Shown here: positions 43,981 through 51,757 of the stretch, piece after piece | Layout of the letters: every line of letters starts with the position of its first letter | How positions within the stretch are numbered: the stretch's first letter is position 1 | The notes under the pieces: model-generated | Seen by the model: the letters and a program-made list of their open reading frames with translations, nothing else | Databases searched by the model: none | Told to the model about the DNA's origin: nothing | Made by a program: the position numbers and the translations under genes | Assembly (NCBI RefSeq): GCF_011758745.1 | Contig: NZ_JAANOV010000001.1 | Coordinates: forward strand, 1,054,001 to 1,118,000 | Direction: 5' to 3' | DNA length: 64,000 nucleotides | DNA from: Amycolatopsis granulosa | GTDB lineage: Bacteria > Actinomycetota > Actinomycetes > Mycobacteriales > Pseudonocardiaceae

Positions 43981-46296
43981 CTACGTACCGTCCTCGCCGG
44001 CGCGCTGTTCGGTGAGCCAGGCCGCGATCTGGGCACGCGAGGTGAAGCCGAGCTTGGTGAGGATGTTCTCCACGTGCGTCTCGGCGGTGCGCTGCGCGAT
44101 GACCAGGCGGGCGGCGATCTGCTTGTTGCTCAGCCCGTCGGCGACCAGCTCGGCGATCTCGCGTTCCCGCCGGGTCAGGCCACCGGGACTGCTCTCCCGC
44201 GACCGCCGCGCCGGCCGGGGGCCGGCCGGCTTCTCCGCCAGGGCGTAGGCGATCGCCTCGTCCACGCCGCCACCGCTGGTCGCGGCGAACGCGGCGTGGT
44301 AGGCGTCGTCACCCAGTGCCTCCCGGGCGCGCGCCTCGCACTCCTGCTCGAACTGCTGGTGCGGCCGGGTTTCGGACACCGCGGCGCCGCTGAGCCGCCA
44401 GATCGCGGACGCCGCGCCGAGCAGGCCGGCGGCCCGCTCGTGCTCGCCCCCGGCGCCGGCGCACCACGCGAGCGCACTGAGGTTCAACGCCAGCTGGGTG
44501 CGGTCCGTCAGCCGCATCCCGATGGCCTCGCGCAACAGCGCCGACGCCCGGCGGTGGTCGCCGTGCCGCCAGGTGTGGATGGCCACCGCCCACAGCGCGT
44601 AGGCCTTGGACCAGTCGGCCTGGTGCGTCTCGCACAGCGCCAGGGCCTCCTCGGCCACCGGCAGCCCCGCGGGCTCGTCCAGGTAGAACAGCACCGCGGC
44701 CAGCAGGATCAGGGTGTTGCACACCTGGGCCAGGTCGCCGGTGCGCCGGAACCCGGCCAGCGCCTGCTCCAGCAGCTGCCGTCCGCCCACCAGGTCACCG
44801 AGGTAGAAGGTGCCCGCCCCGGCGCACTGGGCCCACCCGGCGCGCAGGCCGTCATCGTCCAGGGCTTCGGCCAGCTCGCGCAGCTCCGCCAGCATCGCGC
44901 GGGCCGGCTCCTCGTCGCCGATCTGGATCGCCGCGAACGCCGCGCCCTGCACCGCCCGGGCGTGCACCAGGAGGTCGCAGCCGGCGTCGCGCGCCAGCGA
45001 CGCCCGCAGCCACCGGTAGCCCTCGCGCACGTACCCGCCCGCGAACCAGTAGTCCCACAGCGGCCCCGTGATCTCCGCGGCGCGGCAGGCACCCTCCGGT
45101 CCGCCGCTCATGCAGTGCTCCAGCGCCACGCGCACGTTGGGCTGCTCGCGCCGCATCCGCTCCACCCACTCCAGCTGGTGCGGGCCGAAGTTCTCGTCGC
45201 GGTAGCGCCGCGTCAGCCGCACGACGTAGTCCACCTGCGCGCCGCGCACCGCCTCCTCCCGGCCGGACGCGACCAGCTTGACGTCCCCGAACTCGCGGAG
45301 GGTCTCCAGCATCCCGTACCGCGCGGAGCGCCCGAAGGTGCCGTCCAGGCGGGCCAGGATGGACTTGTCCACCATGCCGGCGACCAGGTCGAGCACCTCA
45401 CCGGCGTCGATACCGGCCGCGGCGCACACGGCCTCGGCGGCTTCCAGGTCGAATCCGCCCGCGAACACCGACACCGCCTCCCACACCGCCTGCTCCGCGC
45501 CGGTGCACAGGTCGAAGCTCCACGCGATCGCCGCCTCCAGCGTCTGCTGCCGGCCCGGCGCACTGCGGCTACCGCCGGTGAGCAGCCGGAACCGGTCGTC
45601 CAGCCGCTCGAGCAACTGGCCGAGCGAGAGCACGCGCAACCGCACGGCGGCGAGTTCGAGCGCGAGCGGGATGCCGTCCAGGCGGCGGCAGATCCGCACG
45701 ACGGTGTCGCGATTGGACGAGTCCACGGTGAACCCGGGCACCACGGCGGCGGCGCGCTCGGCGAACAGCGTCACCGCCTCGACCGCCGGCTCACCCGCGG
45801 AGGGCACCGGCAGCGGCGGCACCACGAGCACCTGCTCGCCGTCGGCACGCAGCAGCTGCCGGCTGGTCGCCAGCACCCGCACCGAGGAGGTGGCCGACAG
45901 CAGCTTCGCGACCAGCACCGCGCACGCGTCCAGCACGTGCTCGCAGTTGTCCAGGACCAGCAGCACCCGCTGGTCCTCGAGGAACTCCGCGAGCCCGGCC
46001 ACCTGCGCCCCGGCCTGGTCGGTCAGGCCGAGCGTGGTGGCGATGGTGTACGCCAGCAGTGCGGGGTCGCGCAGTTCGGCCAGCGGCACGAACCACACGC
46101 CGTCGGGGAACGCCCGGCGCACGTCGGCGGCCGCGCGCAGCGCCAGCCGGGTCTTCCCGACGCCGCTCGCACCCGTCAGCGTCACCAGCCGGGCGGAAGC
46201 CAGGAGGCGGCGGGTTTCGGCGAGCTCGCGGCGCCGCCCCACGAAACTGGTGAGCTCGCTGGGAAGGTTGCCTGCGCCGCGCGTGACGTCGGGCAT
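43981..46296 (-). CDS. Large LuxR-family ATPase regulator
   Basis: A 771-residue signal-transduction ATPase. An NB-ARC/AAA-type domain starts near residue 10 (LPSELTSFVGRRRELAET, P-loop TLTGASGVGKTRLALR, Walker B VLLVLDNCEHVL), followed by a long helical repeat region and a C-terminal LuxR helix-turn-helix (GLTRREREIAELVADGLSNK, IAARLVIAQRTAETHVENIL). Such regulators bind ATP and act on antibiotic or stress genes. It starts 9 nt after the hydrolase gene. TAGAAT (46303-46308), overlapping the hydrolase stop, ends 6 nt before ATG 46296, so it may also have its own leaderless message. Confidence 0.92.
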   Translation of the reverse strand: MPDVTRGAGNLPSELTSFVGRRRELAETRRLLASARLVTLTGASGVGKTRLALRAAADVRRAFPDGVWFVPLAELRDPALLAYTIATTLGLTDQAGAQVAGLAEFLEDQRVLLVLDNCEHVLDACAVLVAKLLSATSSVRVLATSRQLLRADGEQVLVVPPLPVPSAGEPAVEAVTLFAERAAAVVPGFTVDSSNRDTVVRICRRLDGIPLALELAAVRLRVLSLGQLLERLDDRFRLLTGGSRSAPGRQQTLEAAIAWSFDLCTGAEQAVWEAVSVFAGGFDLEAAEAVCAAAGIDAGEVLDLVAGMVDKSILARLDGTFGRSARYGMLETLREFGDVKLVASGREEAVRGAQVDYVVRLTRRYRDENFGPHQLEWVERMRREQPNVRVALEHCMSGGPEGACRAAEITGPLWDYWFAGGYVREGYRWLRASLARDAGCDLLVHARAVQGAAFAAIQIGDEEPARAMLAELRELAEALDDDGLRAGWAQCAGAGTFYLGDLVGGRQLLEQALAGFRRTGDLAQVCNTLILLAAVLFYLDEPAGLPVAEEALALCETHQADWSKAYALWAVAIHTWRHGDHRRASALLREAIGMRLTDRTQLALNLSALAWCAGAGGEHERAAGLLGAASAIWRLSGAAVSETRPHQQFEQECEARAREALGDDAYHAAFAATSGGGVDEAIAYALAEKPAGPRPARRSRESSPGGLTRREREIAELVADGLSNKQIAARLVIAQRTAETHVENILTKLGFTSRAQIAAWLTEQRAGEDGT

Positions 46297-46305
46297 CACC
46301 CGATT

Positions 46306-47367
46306 CTATGCCGGTGCCGGGCCCGGTCCGGCCGGGCGCGACCGGGCGTGGTGCCGCAGCAGCGCGACGATCCGGTCGTTGACCTGATCGGGGTACTCCA
46401 TCGGGAAGGCGTGCCCGGCGGCGGGCAGGACGACGAGTTCGGCACCGGGCACCGCGCCGGCGATGGCCTCGCTGTGCGCGGGCGGTGTGACGGCATCCTC
46501 GGCGCCGGCCAGGACGAGACAGTCGACGCGGTGGAGCGCGGCGAGCGCGGCGACCTTGTCGTGCACGCGGAACTGCGGGAAGAAGTCGGCCAGCACGTCC
46601 AGGGGCGTGGCTTCGATCATTCCGGCGAGGAAGTCGGCGACGTGCGGCGGCACGTCGGAGGCGAACGCGTGCCGGGCCACCAGCGCGCCGGTCAGCTCCC
46701 GCAGGGCACCCACCCGCGGTCCGGCGCGGTGCAGCGCCGCCAGCACCCACGGGGCGAGCCGGTGCAGCACCCGCATCCCCGGACGGGGCAGGCCGAGGTC
46801 GCCCAGCACCGGCTCGGCGCTGGTGGCGAGCAGGGCCACCGCGACGACGCGCGGGCCGAACAGGTCCGGGTACTGCTCCGCGAGCGCCATGATCGTCATG
46901 CCGCCCATCGAGTGCCCGGCGAGCACCACCGGCCCGTCCGGCGTGGTCTGCTCGAGCACCGCCCGCAGGTCGCGGCCCAGCTGGTCGACAGTCGCGTGGG
47001 CGGCCGGCCCGCGCTGGGAGCGGCCGTGCCCGCGCTGGTCCCACGTCACGACGCGGGCGTGGCGGGCCAGCTCGGCGGTCTGGAAGCACCAGCTCGCCGA
47101 CGACAGCGCGTAGCCGTGGCACAGCACCACGGTGACCGGCGCGGTCGCGGCGCCCCGTTTGTCGGCGGGCAGGATCCCGGCGGGCAGGATCTCGGCGTGC
47201 AGGGTGACGCCGTCGTCGGCGATCACCGTCCGGGCCGCGCCGGGAACCGGGTCGGCCAGGACGGCCGGCTCGGGGCGGCCCAGGGTGCCGGTGACGGCAC
47301 GCACGGCGGTGCGGGTCAGCGCGAGCCCGGCCACCACGCCCAGTTCCACCGCCTTCACCGCGCGCAT
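46306..47367 (-). CDS. Alpha/beta hydrolase
   Basis: A 353-residue alpha/beta hydrolase with an N-terminal hydrophobic stretch (about 5-20). The nucleophile is in AGHSMGGMTIMA, with Asp in GAEDAVTPP and His in AAGHAFPMEY; HGYALSSASW is the oxyanion segment. GGAGGG lies 6 nt before ATG 47367. It forms an operon with the LuxR-family regulator. Members are lipases, esterases or haloperoxidase-like; the substrate is unknown. Confidence 0.88.
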   Translation of the reverse strand: MRAVKAVELGVVAGLALTRTAVRAVTGTLGRPEPAVLADPVPGAARTVIADDGVTLHAEILPAGILPADKRGAATAPVTVVLCHGYALSSASWCFQTAELARHARVVTWDQRGHGRSQRGPAAHATVDQLGRDLRAVLEQTTPDGPVVLAGHSMGGMTIMALAEQYPDLFGPRVVAVALLATSAEPVLGDLGLPRPGMRVLHRLAPWVLAALHRAGPRVGALRELTGALVARHAFASDVPPHVADFLAGMIEATPLDVLADFFPQFRVHDKVAALAALHRVDCLVLAGAEDAVTPPAHSEAIAGAVPGAELVVLPAAGHAFPMEYPDQVNDRIVALLRHHARSRPAGPGPAPA

Positions 47368-47472
47368 GTCTTCCCTCCGGTGCGCCACCACGACGGGTCC
47401 GAGCCTGCCCGCCCACCGGCGGCCGGGACACCGGGAAAGTACGTAACCGGCTACGGAGCCCCTGAGGCGACC

Positions 47473-48330
47473 TCAGCAGCCGGAGTAGCGGTGCGCGGGC
47501 ATCCCGCGCACCCCCGGCCGCACCCGGAACAGGGCACCGGCCTCCGGCTGGGTGCCCTCCCCGACCCCCTGGCGCGACGTCGTGATGTACAGCTCGGACA
47601 GGTCCGTGCCGCCGAAGGTGCACGCGGAGACCTGGGTGACCGGGAGCGCGACCCGGGCGAGCTGCGCACCGCCGGGCGCGTAGCAGTGCACCGCGCCGCC
47701 GCCCCAGAGCGCGACCCACAGGTTGCCCTCGGCGTCGACGGTCAGGCCGTCCGGCGAGCCCACGTCGGCGGGGATGGTGACCACCGGGCGGCGGTGCGTC
47801 AGCCCGGCCGCGGCCGTGTAGTCGAAGGCGTCGATGCGGCCGGTCGCCGTGTCCACGTAGTACGCCGTGCCGCCGTCCGGGCTCCAGGCCAGGCCGTTGG
47901 AGATGGTCACACCGGTGAGGACGGTGGTGATCGTGCCGTCCGGGTCCAGCCGGTACAGCGCGGCGGCACCGGGGGTCTCGTCGTAGGCCATCGAACCGCA
48001 GTAGAACCGGCCGTCCGGATCGCATCCGCCGTCGTTCATGCGGATGCCGGGGTCGCTCCAGACCTCTCCCAGCGGCCGCACGTCCGCCAGCGTCGCGTCG
48101 GCGAGCGCGAATCCGCGTTCCACCGCCACGACCACACCGCCGGCCACGCCCGGGCGCAGCGCCGCGGCGACCGACCCGACGTGGTGGCGGCGGACCTCGT
48201 CGCCGTCCAGTTCCAGCACGTCCCCGGCGAGCATGTCCACCCACCGCACGCTGGGCCACTCCGGCGCCCACACCGGGCCTTCGCCGTGCTCGGCCACCGG
48301 TGCGGTCACCTGGTCCACAGTGGACGTCAT
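47473..48330 (-). CDS. SMP-30/gluconolactonase family protein
   Basis: A 285-residue six-bladed propeller lactonase. Metal ligands are visible as Glu in EHGEGPVWAPE, Asn in TISNGLAWSPDGG and Asp in GSPDGLTVDAEGN, and the loop RMNDGGCDPDGRFYCGSM is typical. It would hydrolyse sugar-acid lactones in oxidative sugar pathways. GGAGG lies 7 nt before ATG 48330. It is transcribed on its own, divergent from the NTF2-like gene. Confidence 0.92.
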   Translation of the reverse strand: MTSTVDQVTAPVAEHGEGPVWAPEWPSVRWVDMLAGDVLELDGDEVRRHHVGSVAAALRPGVAGGVVVAVERGFALADATLADVRPLGEVWSDPGIRMNDGGCDPDGRFYCGSMAYDETPGAAALYRLDPDGTITTVLTGVTISNGLAWSPDGGTAYYVDTATGRIDAFDYTAAAGLTHRRPVVTIPADVGSPDGLTVDAEGNLWVALWGGGAVHCYAPGGAQLARVALPVTQVSACTFGGTDLSELYITTSRQGVGEGTQPEAGALFRVRPGVRGMPAHRYSGC

Positions 48331-48442
48331 GTCGGGCCTCCCTCGCCAGGCGCCCGCTGGAAAGCCGGCGGGACGCGTTCCCGGGTCGTGCCGACGGTAT
48401 CCGCCGACGCCCGTCGCCGCACCCGGGCATAAGGTCTCGACC

Positions 48443-48820
48443 ATGGATACGAGCTGGGCGCGGAAGTTCACCGAGGACTGGGTCACCGCGTGGAACGCGC
48501 ATGACCTGGAGTCCGTGCTGGCGCACTTCACCGACGACGTGGTGTTCACCTCGCCGGTCGCGGCACAGCTCGTGGATACCGCGGTGATCCGCGGCAAGGA
48601 CGCGTTGCGCGCGTACTGGCGCGAGGGCCTGCGCCGGATCCCCGATCTGCGCTTCGAGGTCGTCGGCGTCTACTCCGGGGTGGACATGCTGGTCATCAAC
48701 TACCGCAACCAGAAGGGCGGTCTGGTCAGCGAGGTGCTGCGGTTCGACGGCCCACTGGTGCGCGAGGGCCACGGCACCTACCTCGGCGAGGACTCGAACC
48801 CGGCCGGCGCGACGTCCTGA
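48443..48820 (+). CDS. NTF2-like (SnoaL) fold protein
   Basis: A 125-residue protein of the NTF2/SnoaL fold: WNAHDLESVLAHFTDDVVFT, GKDALRAYWREGLRRIPDL and FEVVGVYSG. These proteins bind small hydrophobic ligands or act as cyclases or isomerases; the role here is open. TAAGGT (48430-48435) ends 7 nt before the ATG, a leaderless signature. The 3' end overlaps the convergent methyltransferase gene by 43 nt. Confidence 0.87.
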   Translation: MDTSWARKFTEDWVTAWNAHDLESVLAHFTDDVVFTSPVAAQLVDTAVIRGKDALRAYWREGLRRIPDLRFEVVGVYSGVDMLVINYRNQKGGLVSEVLRFDGPLVREGHGTYLGEDSNPAGATS

Positions 48821-49608
48821 CCGGTGCGCACCGCCACCACCGCCAGGGTGGTGTAGTCCATCGTGAAGCCACCGCCGAGCGCGTCGACGGCGGTGCCGAC
48901 CGCGTCCAGGATCTCGGCCCGGACGGCGGGCGCGAGCCCGGTGAGGCCGCCGGTGGTCGCCAGCAGGTCCAGCCATTCCTCGCGGGTGTAGGGCCGGGCC
49001 CAGTCGAACCGCCACTGCTCCGGTTCGCCGAACCCGTGCCCGGCGGCGATGTGCTCGGCGAACCGGGCGAACCCGGCCCGGTGGAAGTCCACCACGTTCC
49101 CGGAGGGCTGCGCGGGGAACGGTGAGCCGGGCACCAGGCGCCGGTAGGCCTCGGCGAACGCGTCGGCCACCGGCGGCGGTGGCGCGAAGACGTGCGCGAA
49201 CACCGCGAGCAGACCGCCCGGGCGCAGCACTCGTGCCGCCGTCGCCGGACCGGCCACCGGGTCGACCCAGTGCCAGGACTGCCCGGCCACGACCGCGTCG
49301 AACACCCGGCCGGCGGGGTTCCAGTCCTCGAAGGTGGACACCTCCACCTCGACCCCGCCGCGCCGGGCGAAGTCGGCCATCCGCGGATCCGGCTCGACGC
49401 CGAGCACGCGGCACCCGGCCGCCTGGAACTGCCGGGCCTCGATGCCGGTGCCGCACCCGACGTTCAGGAACACGCGGCCCGGGGCCCCGGCGACGACGCG
49501 ATCGATCAGTTCACGCGGATAGGGCGGCCGGGCGCGGTCGTACCGGTCGGCGTCCACACCGAAGGATTCCGCGATCTGCCGCGCTCGGTGCGCTGATGAA
49601 GTGGGCAT
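48778..49608 (-). CDS. Class I SAM-dependent methyltransferase
   Basis: A 276-residue methyltransferase. Motif I reads FLNVGCGTGIEARQF, with the acidic post-I residue in VLGVEPDPRM and motif III near VLRPGGLLAVFAH. QSWHWVDP is typical of the group of small-molecule methylases. The ATG at 49608 lies within the operator GTGGGC-ATGC-GCCCAC, so binding of the divergent TetR regulator should block it. Substrate unknown; a resistance or detoxification role is suggested by the TetR pairing. Confidence 0.88.
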   Translation of the reverse strand: MPTSSAHRARQIAESFGVDADRYDRARPPYPRELIDRVVAGAPGRVFLNVGCGTGIEARQFQAAGCRVLGVEPDPRMADFARRGGVEVEVSTFEDWNPAGRVFDAVVAGQSWHWVDPVAGPATAARVLRPGGLLAVFAHVFAPPPPVADAFAEAYRRLVPGSPFPAQPSGNVVDFHRAGFARFAEHIAAGHGFGEPEQWRFDWARPYTREEWLDLLATTGGLTGLAPAVRAEILDAVGTAVDALGGGFTMDYTTLAVVAVRTGQDVAPAGFESSPR

Positions 49609-49635
49609 GCGCCCACCATAATGGGCAGGTGCCCA
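49601..49635. promoter_or_regulatory. Paired TetR operators
   Basis: Two palindromes share TGGGC(A)nnnGCCCA: one at 49601-49616 (GTGGGCATGCGCCCAC) and one at 49622-49635 (TGGGCAGGTGCCCA). Centre spacing is 20 bp, two helical turns. CATAAT (49617-49622) lies between them, so a bound TetR dimer pair would cover the promoter. Confidence 0.8.
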
Positions 49636-49680
49636 CATCCGCCATCGGGTACCCCCACGCGGATCGAGGACAATGAACAC

Positions 49681-50274
49681 ATGCCGACCGGGGTGCACAT
49701 CCGCGACGTGCGCAAGCAGCTGTTCGACGCCGCCGGGCGCGTCCTGCTCCGGGACGGTGCGAGCGCGCTGACCAGCCGCGCGGTGACCGCGGAAGCCGGC
49801 GTCGCCAAGGGCGTGCTGCACCGGCACTTCACCGACTTCGACGCCTTCCTCGCCGAACTCGCCGGAGCCCGGATCGCCCGGATCGAGGACCAGGCCGCGG
49901 CCCTGCGCGCGGCGGCCGGGACCGGGACCGTGGCCGGCAACGTGACCCGGGCGCTGACCGAGCTGTTCGACCCGGTCGCCGTGGCCCTGACCCGGCTGGT
50001 CCTGTTCCGCGACGAGCTGCGCACGCGGCTGCGCCGCGGACGGCCGCACGGCATCCCGATCCTGACCGAGGGCACCGCGATGCTCGCCGCGTACCTCAGC
50101 GCCGAGTGCGAGCTGGGCCGGGTCGCGGCCGACACCGACGCCGGCTCGCTCGCGCCGGCCCTGATCGGCGCCGGGCACCTGCTGTTCACCGATCCGCGAC
50201 CGCCGGAACCGGCCGACGTCGCCCGCGTCGTGGCGACCGTCCTCGCCGACGTGCTCCAGCGGCGCCTGCTCTGA
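49681..50274 (+). CDS. TetR family transcriptional regulator
   Basis: A 197-residue repressor. The N-terminal helix-turn-helix reads LTSRAVTAEAGVAKGVLHRH; the ligand domain follows with LTRLVLFRDELRTRL. ATG 49681 follows GAGGA by about 10 nt. It is divergent from a methyltransferase gene, and two similar palindromes sit in the spacer, so it most likely represses both itself and the methyltransferase. Confidence 0.92.
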   Translation: MPTGVHIRDVRKQLFDAAGRVLLRDGASALTSRAVTAEAGVAKGVLHRHFTDFDAFLAELAGARIARIEDQAAALRAAAGTGTVAGNVTRALTELFDPVAVALTRLVLFRDELRTRLRRGRPHGIPILTEGTAMLAAYLSAECELGRVAADTDAGSLAPALIGAGHLLFTDPRPPEPADVARVVATVLADVLQRRLL

Positions 50275-50474
50275 CCGGTCAGCCGGCTCAGGCGCGGCAC
50301 CGCGATGCCGCGCCGAGGATCAGCACCAGCACGACCAGCGGCGCTTCTCCTCGGCCTGCTCCCGGGTGGACACCTGATCCGCGGCCTTCTTCGCGGTGAC
50401 CGGGCGATGGGTGCCGTGGTGGGCGGCGGGGGCACCAAGAGGTCGAGTCGGCGAGGCGCCGCGGCTTGTGAACC

Positions 50475-50537
50475 CGCGAACACGACGCCGGAAACGGCGA
50501 ACACGGCGACCGGACGGGCGAACACGGCGGCCGCCGG
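50475..50537. repeat. Three 21-bp tandem repeats
   Basis: Units begin at 50475, 50496 and 50517, each 21 bp, with GCGAACACG(A/G)CG followed by a CCGG-like tail. They match the unit at 22490-22573 and again lie in a convergent space (TetR gene and a 58-residue gene). Apart from these, 50275-50547 holds no gene I can support. Confidence 0.8.
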
Positions 50538-50547
50538 GGGGCGGGCG

Positions 50548-50724
50548 CTAGTGGTTGTCGGGGGGTCCGCCGGCCAGGGGCACGTCGGGGTCGTCGTCGG
50601 CCGGGGGCTCCGGGTCGCGCCACTCCTCCACGCGGCTGGACCGGTTGCCCTGCAACGTGCCGCGCAGCTCGGCCTTGAGCGCGTCGTCCTCGCGCGGGCT
50701 GTGCTTCTCGCTACCGCGTTCCAT
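50548..50724 (-). CDS. 58-residue acidic hypothetical protein
   Basis: MERGSEKHSPREDDALKAEL opens a small hydrophilic protein with an acidic end (PADDDPDVPLAGG). Its ATG overlaps the DUF3140 stop (ATGA), so it is translated with that gene. Similar short proteins follow DUF3140 genes in actinobacteria as far as I recall. No function known. Confidence 0.7.
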   Translation of the reverse strand: MERGSEKHSPREDDALKAELRGTLQGNRSSRVEEWRDPEPPADDDPDVPLAGGPPDNH

Positions 50725-51065
50725 CAGCCGGCTCCCTTCAACGGGTCGTGCCCGATCGTCATCAGCCGGTGCCGCCAGTTCTCCTGCCCGGCGGTCGGCT
50801 CCAGGTCGTCCCGGCGCTCGGCGTGCACCTTCTCCACCACCTTGCGCATCACGCGTTCGTCGTCCTCGGTCAGGTCCGTGCGGCGCTTGCCGAGGATTTC
50901 CAGGACCCGCTGGCCGGTTTTGGTGCCCGCCTGGTCCGGCAGCTCCTCGCTGTGCGGGCCGGCCGAGCGGACCCGCAGCCAGTCCGCCAGCTCCCGGGAG
51001 GACATGTTCACCACGCGGTGGAACTCGTCCCACAGCGCTTCGTCCACATGCGACTGGGTCGTCAT
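50724..51065 (-). CDS. DUF3140 family protein
   Basis: A 113-residue cytoplasmic protein. LWDEFHRVVNMSSRELADWL and GQRVLEILGKRRTDLTEDDE are the DUF3140 signature. Function unknown; such genes often sit in stress-related small-gene operons. It begins 4 nt after the DUF3618 gene. The only ribosome-site candidate is GGAGGTGACCCG before the ATG. Confidence 0.88.
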   Translation of the reverse strand: MTTQSHVDEALWDEFHRVVNMSSRELADWLRVRSAGPHSEELPDQAGTKTGQRVLEILGKRRTDLTEDDERVMRKVVEKVHAERRDDLEPTAGQENWRHRLMTIGHDPLKGAG

Positions 51066-51069
51066 CGGG

Positions 51070-51288
51070 TCACCTCCGGGCGGTCAGCCTGCGCACCAGG
51101 ACCAAGACCAAGACCAGGATCCCGAGCCCGGCACCCGTGCCCAGGGCGATCCGCTGGGTGCGGTGCGCGGTCTCCTTCATCTTCCCGGCCAGTGCCTCGG
51201 CGGTCTCGCCCAGCTCCTGACGGGTCAGTTCGAGGTCGAGGCGCGCTTGTTCGGCGTCGTGCGGGAACGTGTCGCGCTTGGCCGTCAT
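51070..51288 (-). CDS. DUF3618 family membrane-anchored protein
   Basis: A 72-residue protein with an amphipathic helix (LDLELTRQELGETAEALAGK) and one C-terminal membrane segment (GLGILVLVLVLVRRL). This is the DUF3618 layout. ATG 51288 overlaps the stop of the holin-like gene (ATGA). It may act in the envelope together with that protein. Confidence 0.87.
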   Translation of the reverse strand: MTAKRDTFPHDAEQARLDLELTRQELGETAEALAGKMKETAHRTQRIALGTGAGLGILVLVLVLVRRLTARR

Positions 51289-51704
51289 CGGCGCATTCCC
51301 TCTCGTACGGCCGCCACGTCCTTGGGCAACCCGGACACGGCCTCCTGCGGCACCGGCGGCACCGCGCCGGACAGCTGCTTCTTGCCGATCAGCCCGGCCA
51401 GGCCGCCGATGAGCAGCAACGCGCCGCCGATGATCAGCGCCGAGGCCCACGCGGGCAGCACCAGCGCCAGCGCCAGCACCGCGGCGGCGATGAGGGTTCC
51501 CGCCCCGAACAGCGCGAGGATCCCGGCCGCACCGGCCAGGCCCGCGCCCGCGCCGGCCCGCTTACCCTTCTGCCGCAGTTCTTCGGTCGCCAGCCGCAGC
51601 TCGTCCCGTACCAGCCGCTGGACCTGCTGCGACATGTCCTGGACGAGCTGGGCGATCGAGCGATCTTCGACCGCCGTCGACCCGCGACCCGTGTCCTCAC
51701 TCAT
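51285..51704 (-). CDS. Actinobacterial holin-X/phage holin family protein
   Basis: A 139-residue protein with an N-terminal amphipathic part (IAQLVQDMSQQVQRLVRDEL) and two membrane helices (about 48-75 and 80-105). It matches the actinobacterial putative holin superfamily (DUF1469-like), which is chromosomal and not a sign of prophage. First of four overlapping small genes on the minus strand. GGGAGG lies before the ATG. Confidence 0.88.
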   Translation of the reverse strand: MSEDTGRGSTAVEDRSIAQLVQDMSQQVQRLVRDELRLATEELRQKGKRAGAGAGLAGAAGILALFGAGTLIAAAVLALALVLPAWASALIIGGALLLIGGLAGLIGKKQLSGAVPPVPQEAVSGLPKDVAAVREGMRR

Positions 51705-51757
51705 GCGTCGCCTCCCTCGGAGTAGCTCGCAGTCCGGCTACCCGCGGGCGAGGAGCG

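Noticed and set aside
44074-48432. A 1452-codon open frame on the plus strand
   Set aside because: It is the antisense shadow of the LuxR-type, hydrolase and SMP-30 genes. Composition is His/Arg/Gln rich, there is no domain and no ribosome site.
51285-51704. Prophage indicated by a holin-like gene
   Set aside because: This holin-X type is a common chromosomal actinobacterial family, and no other phage gene is nearby.
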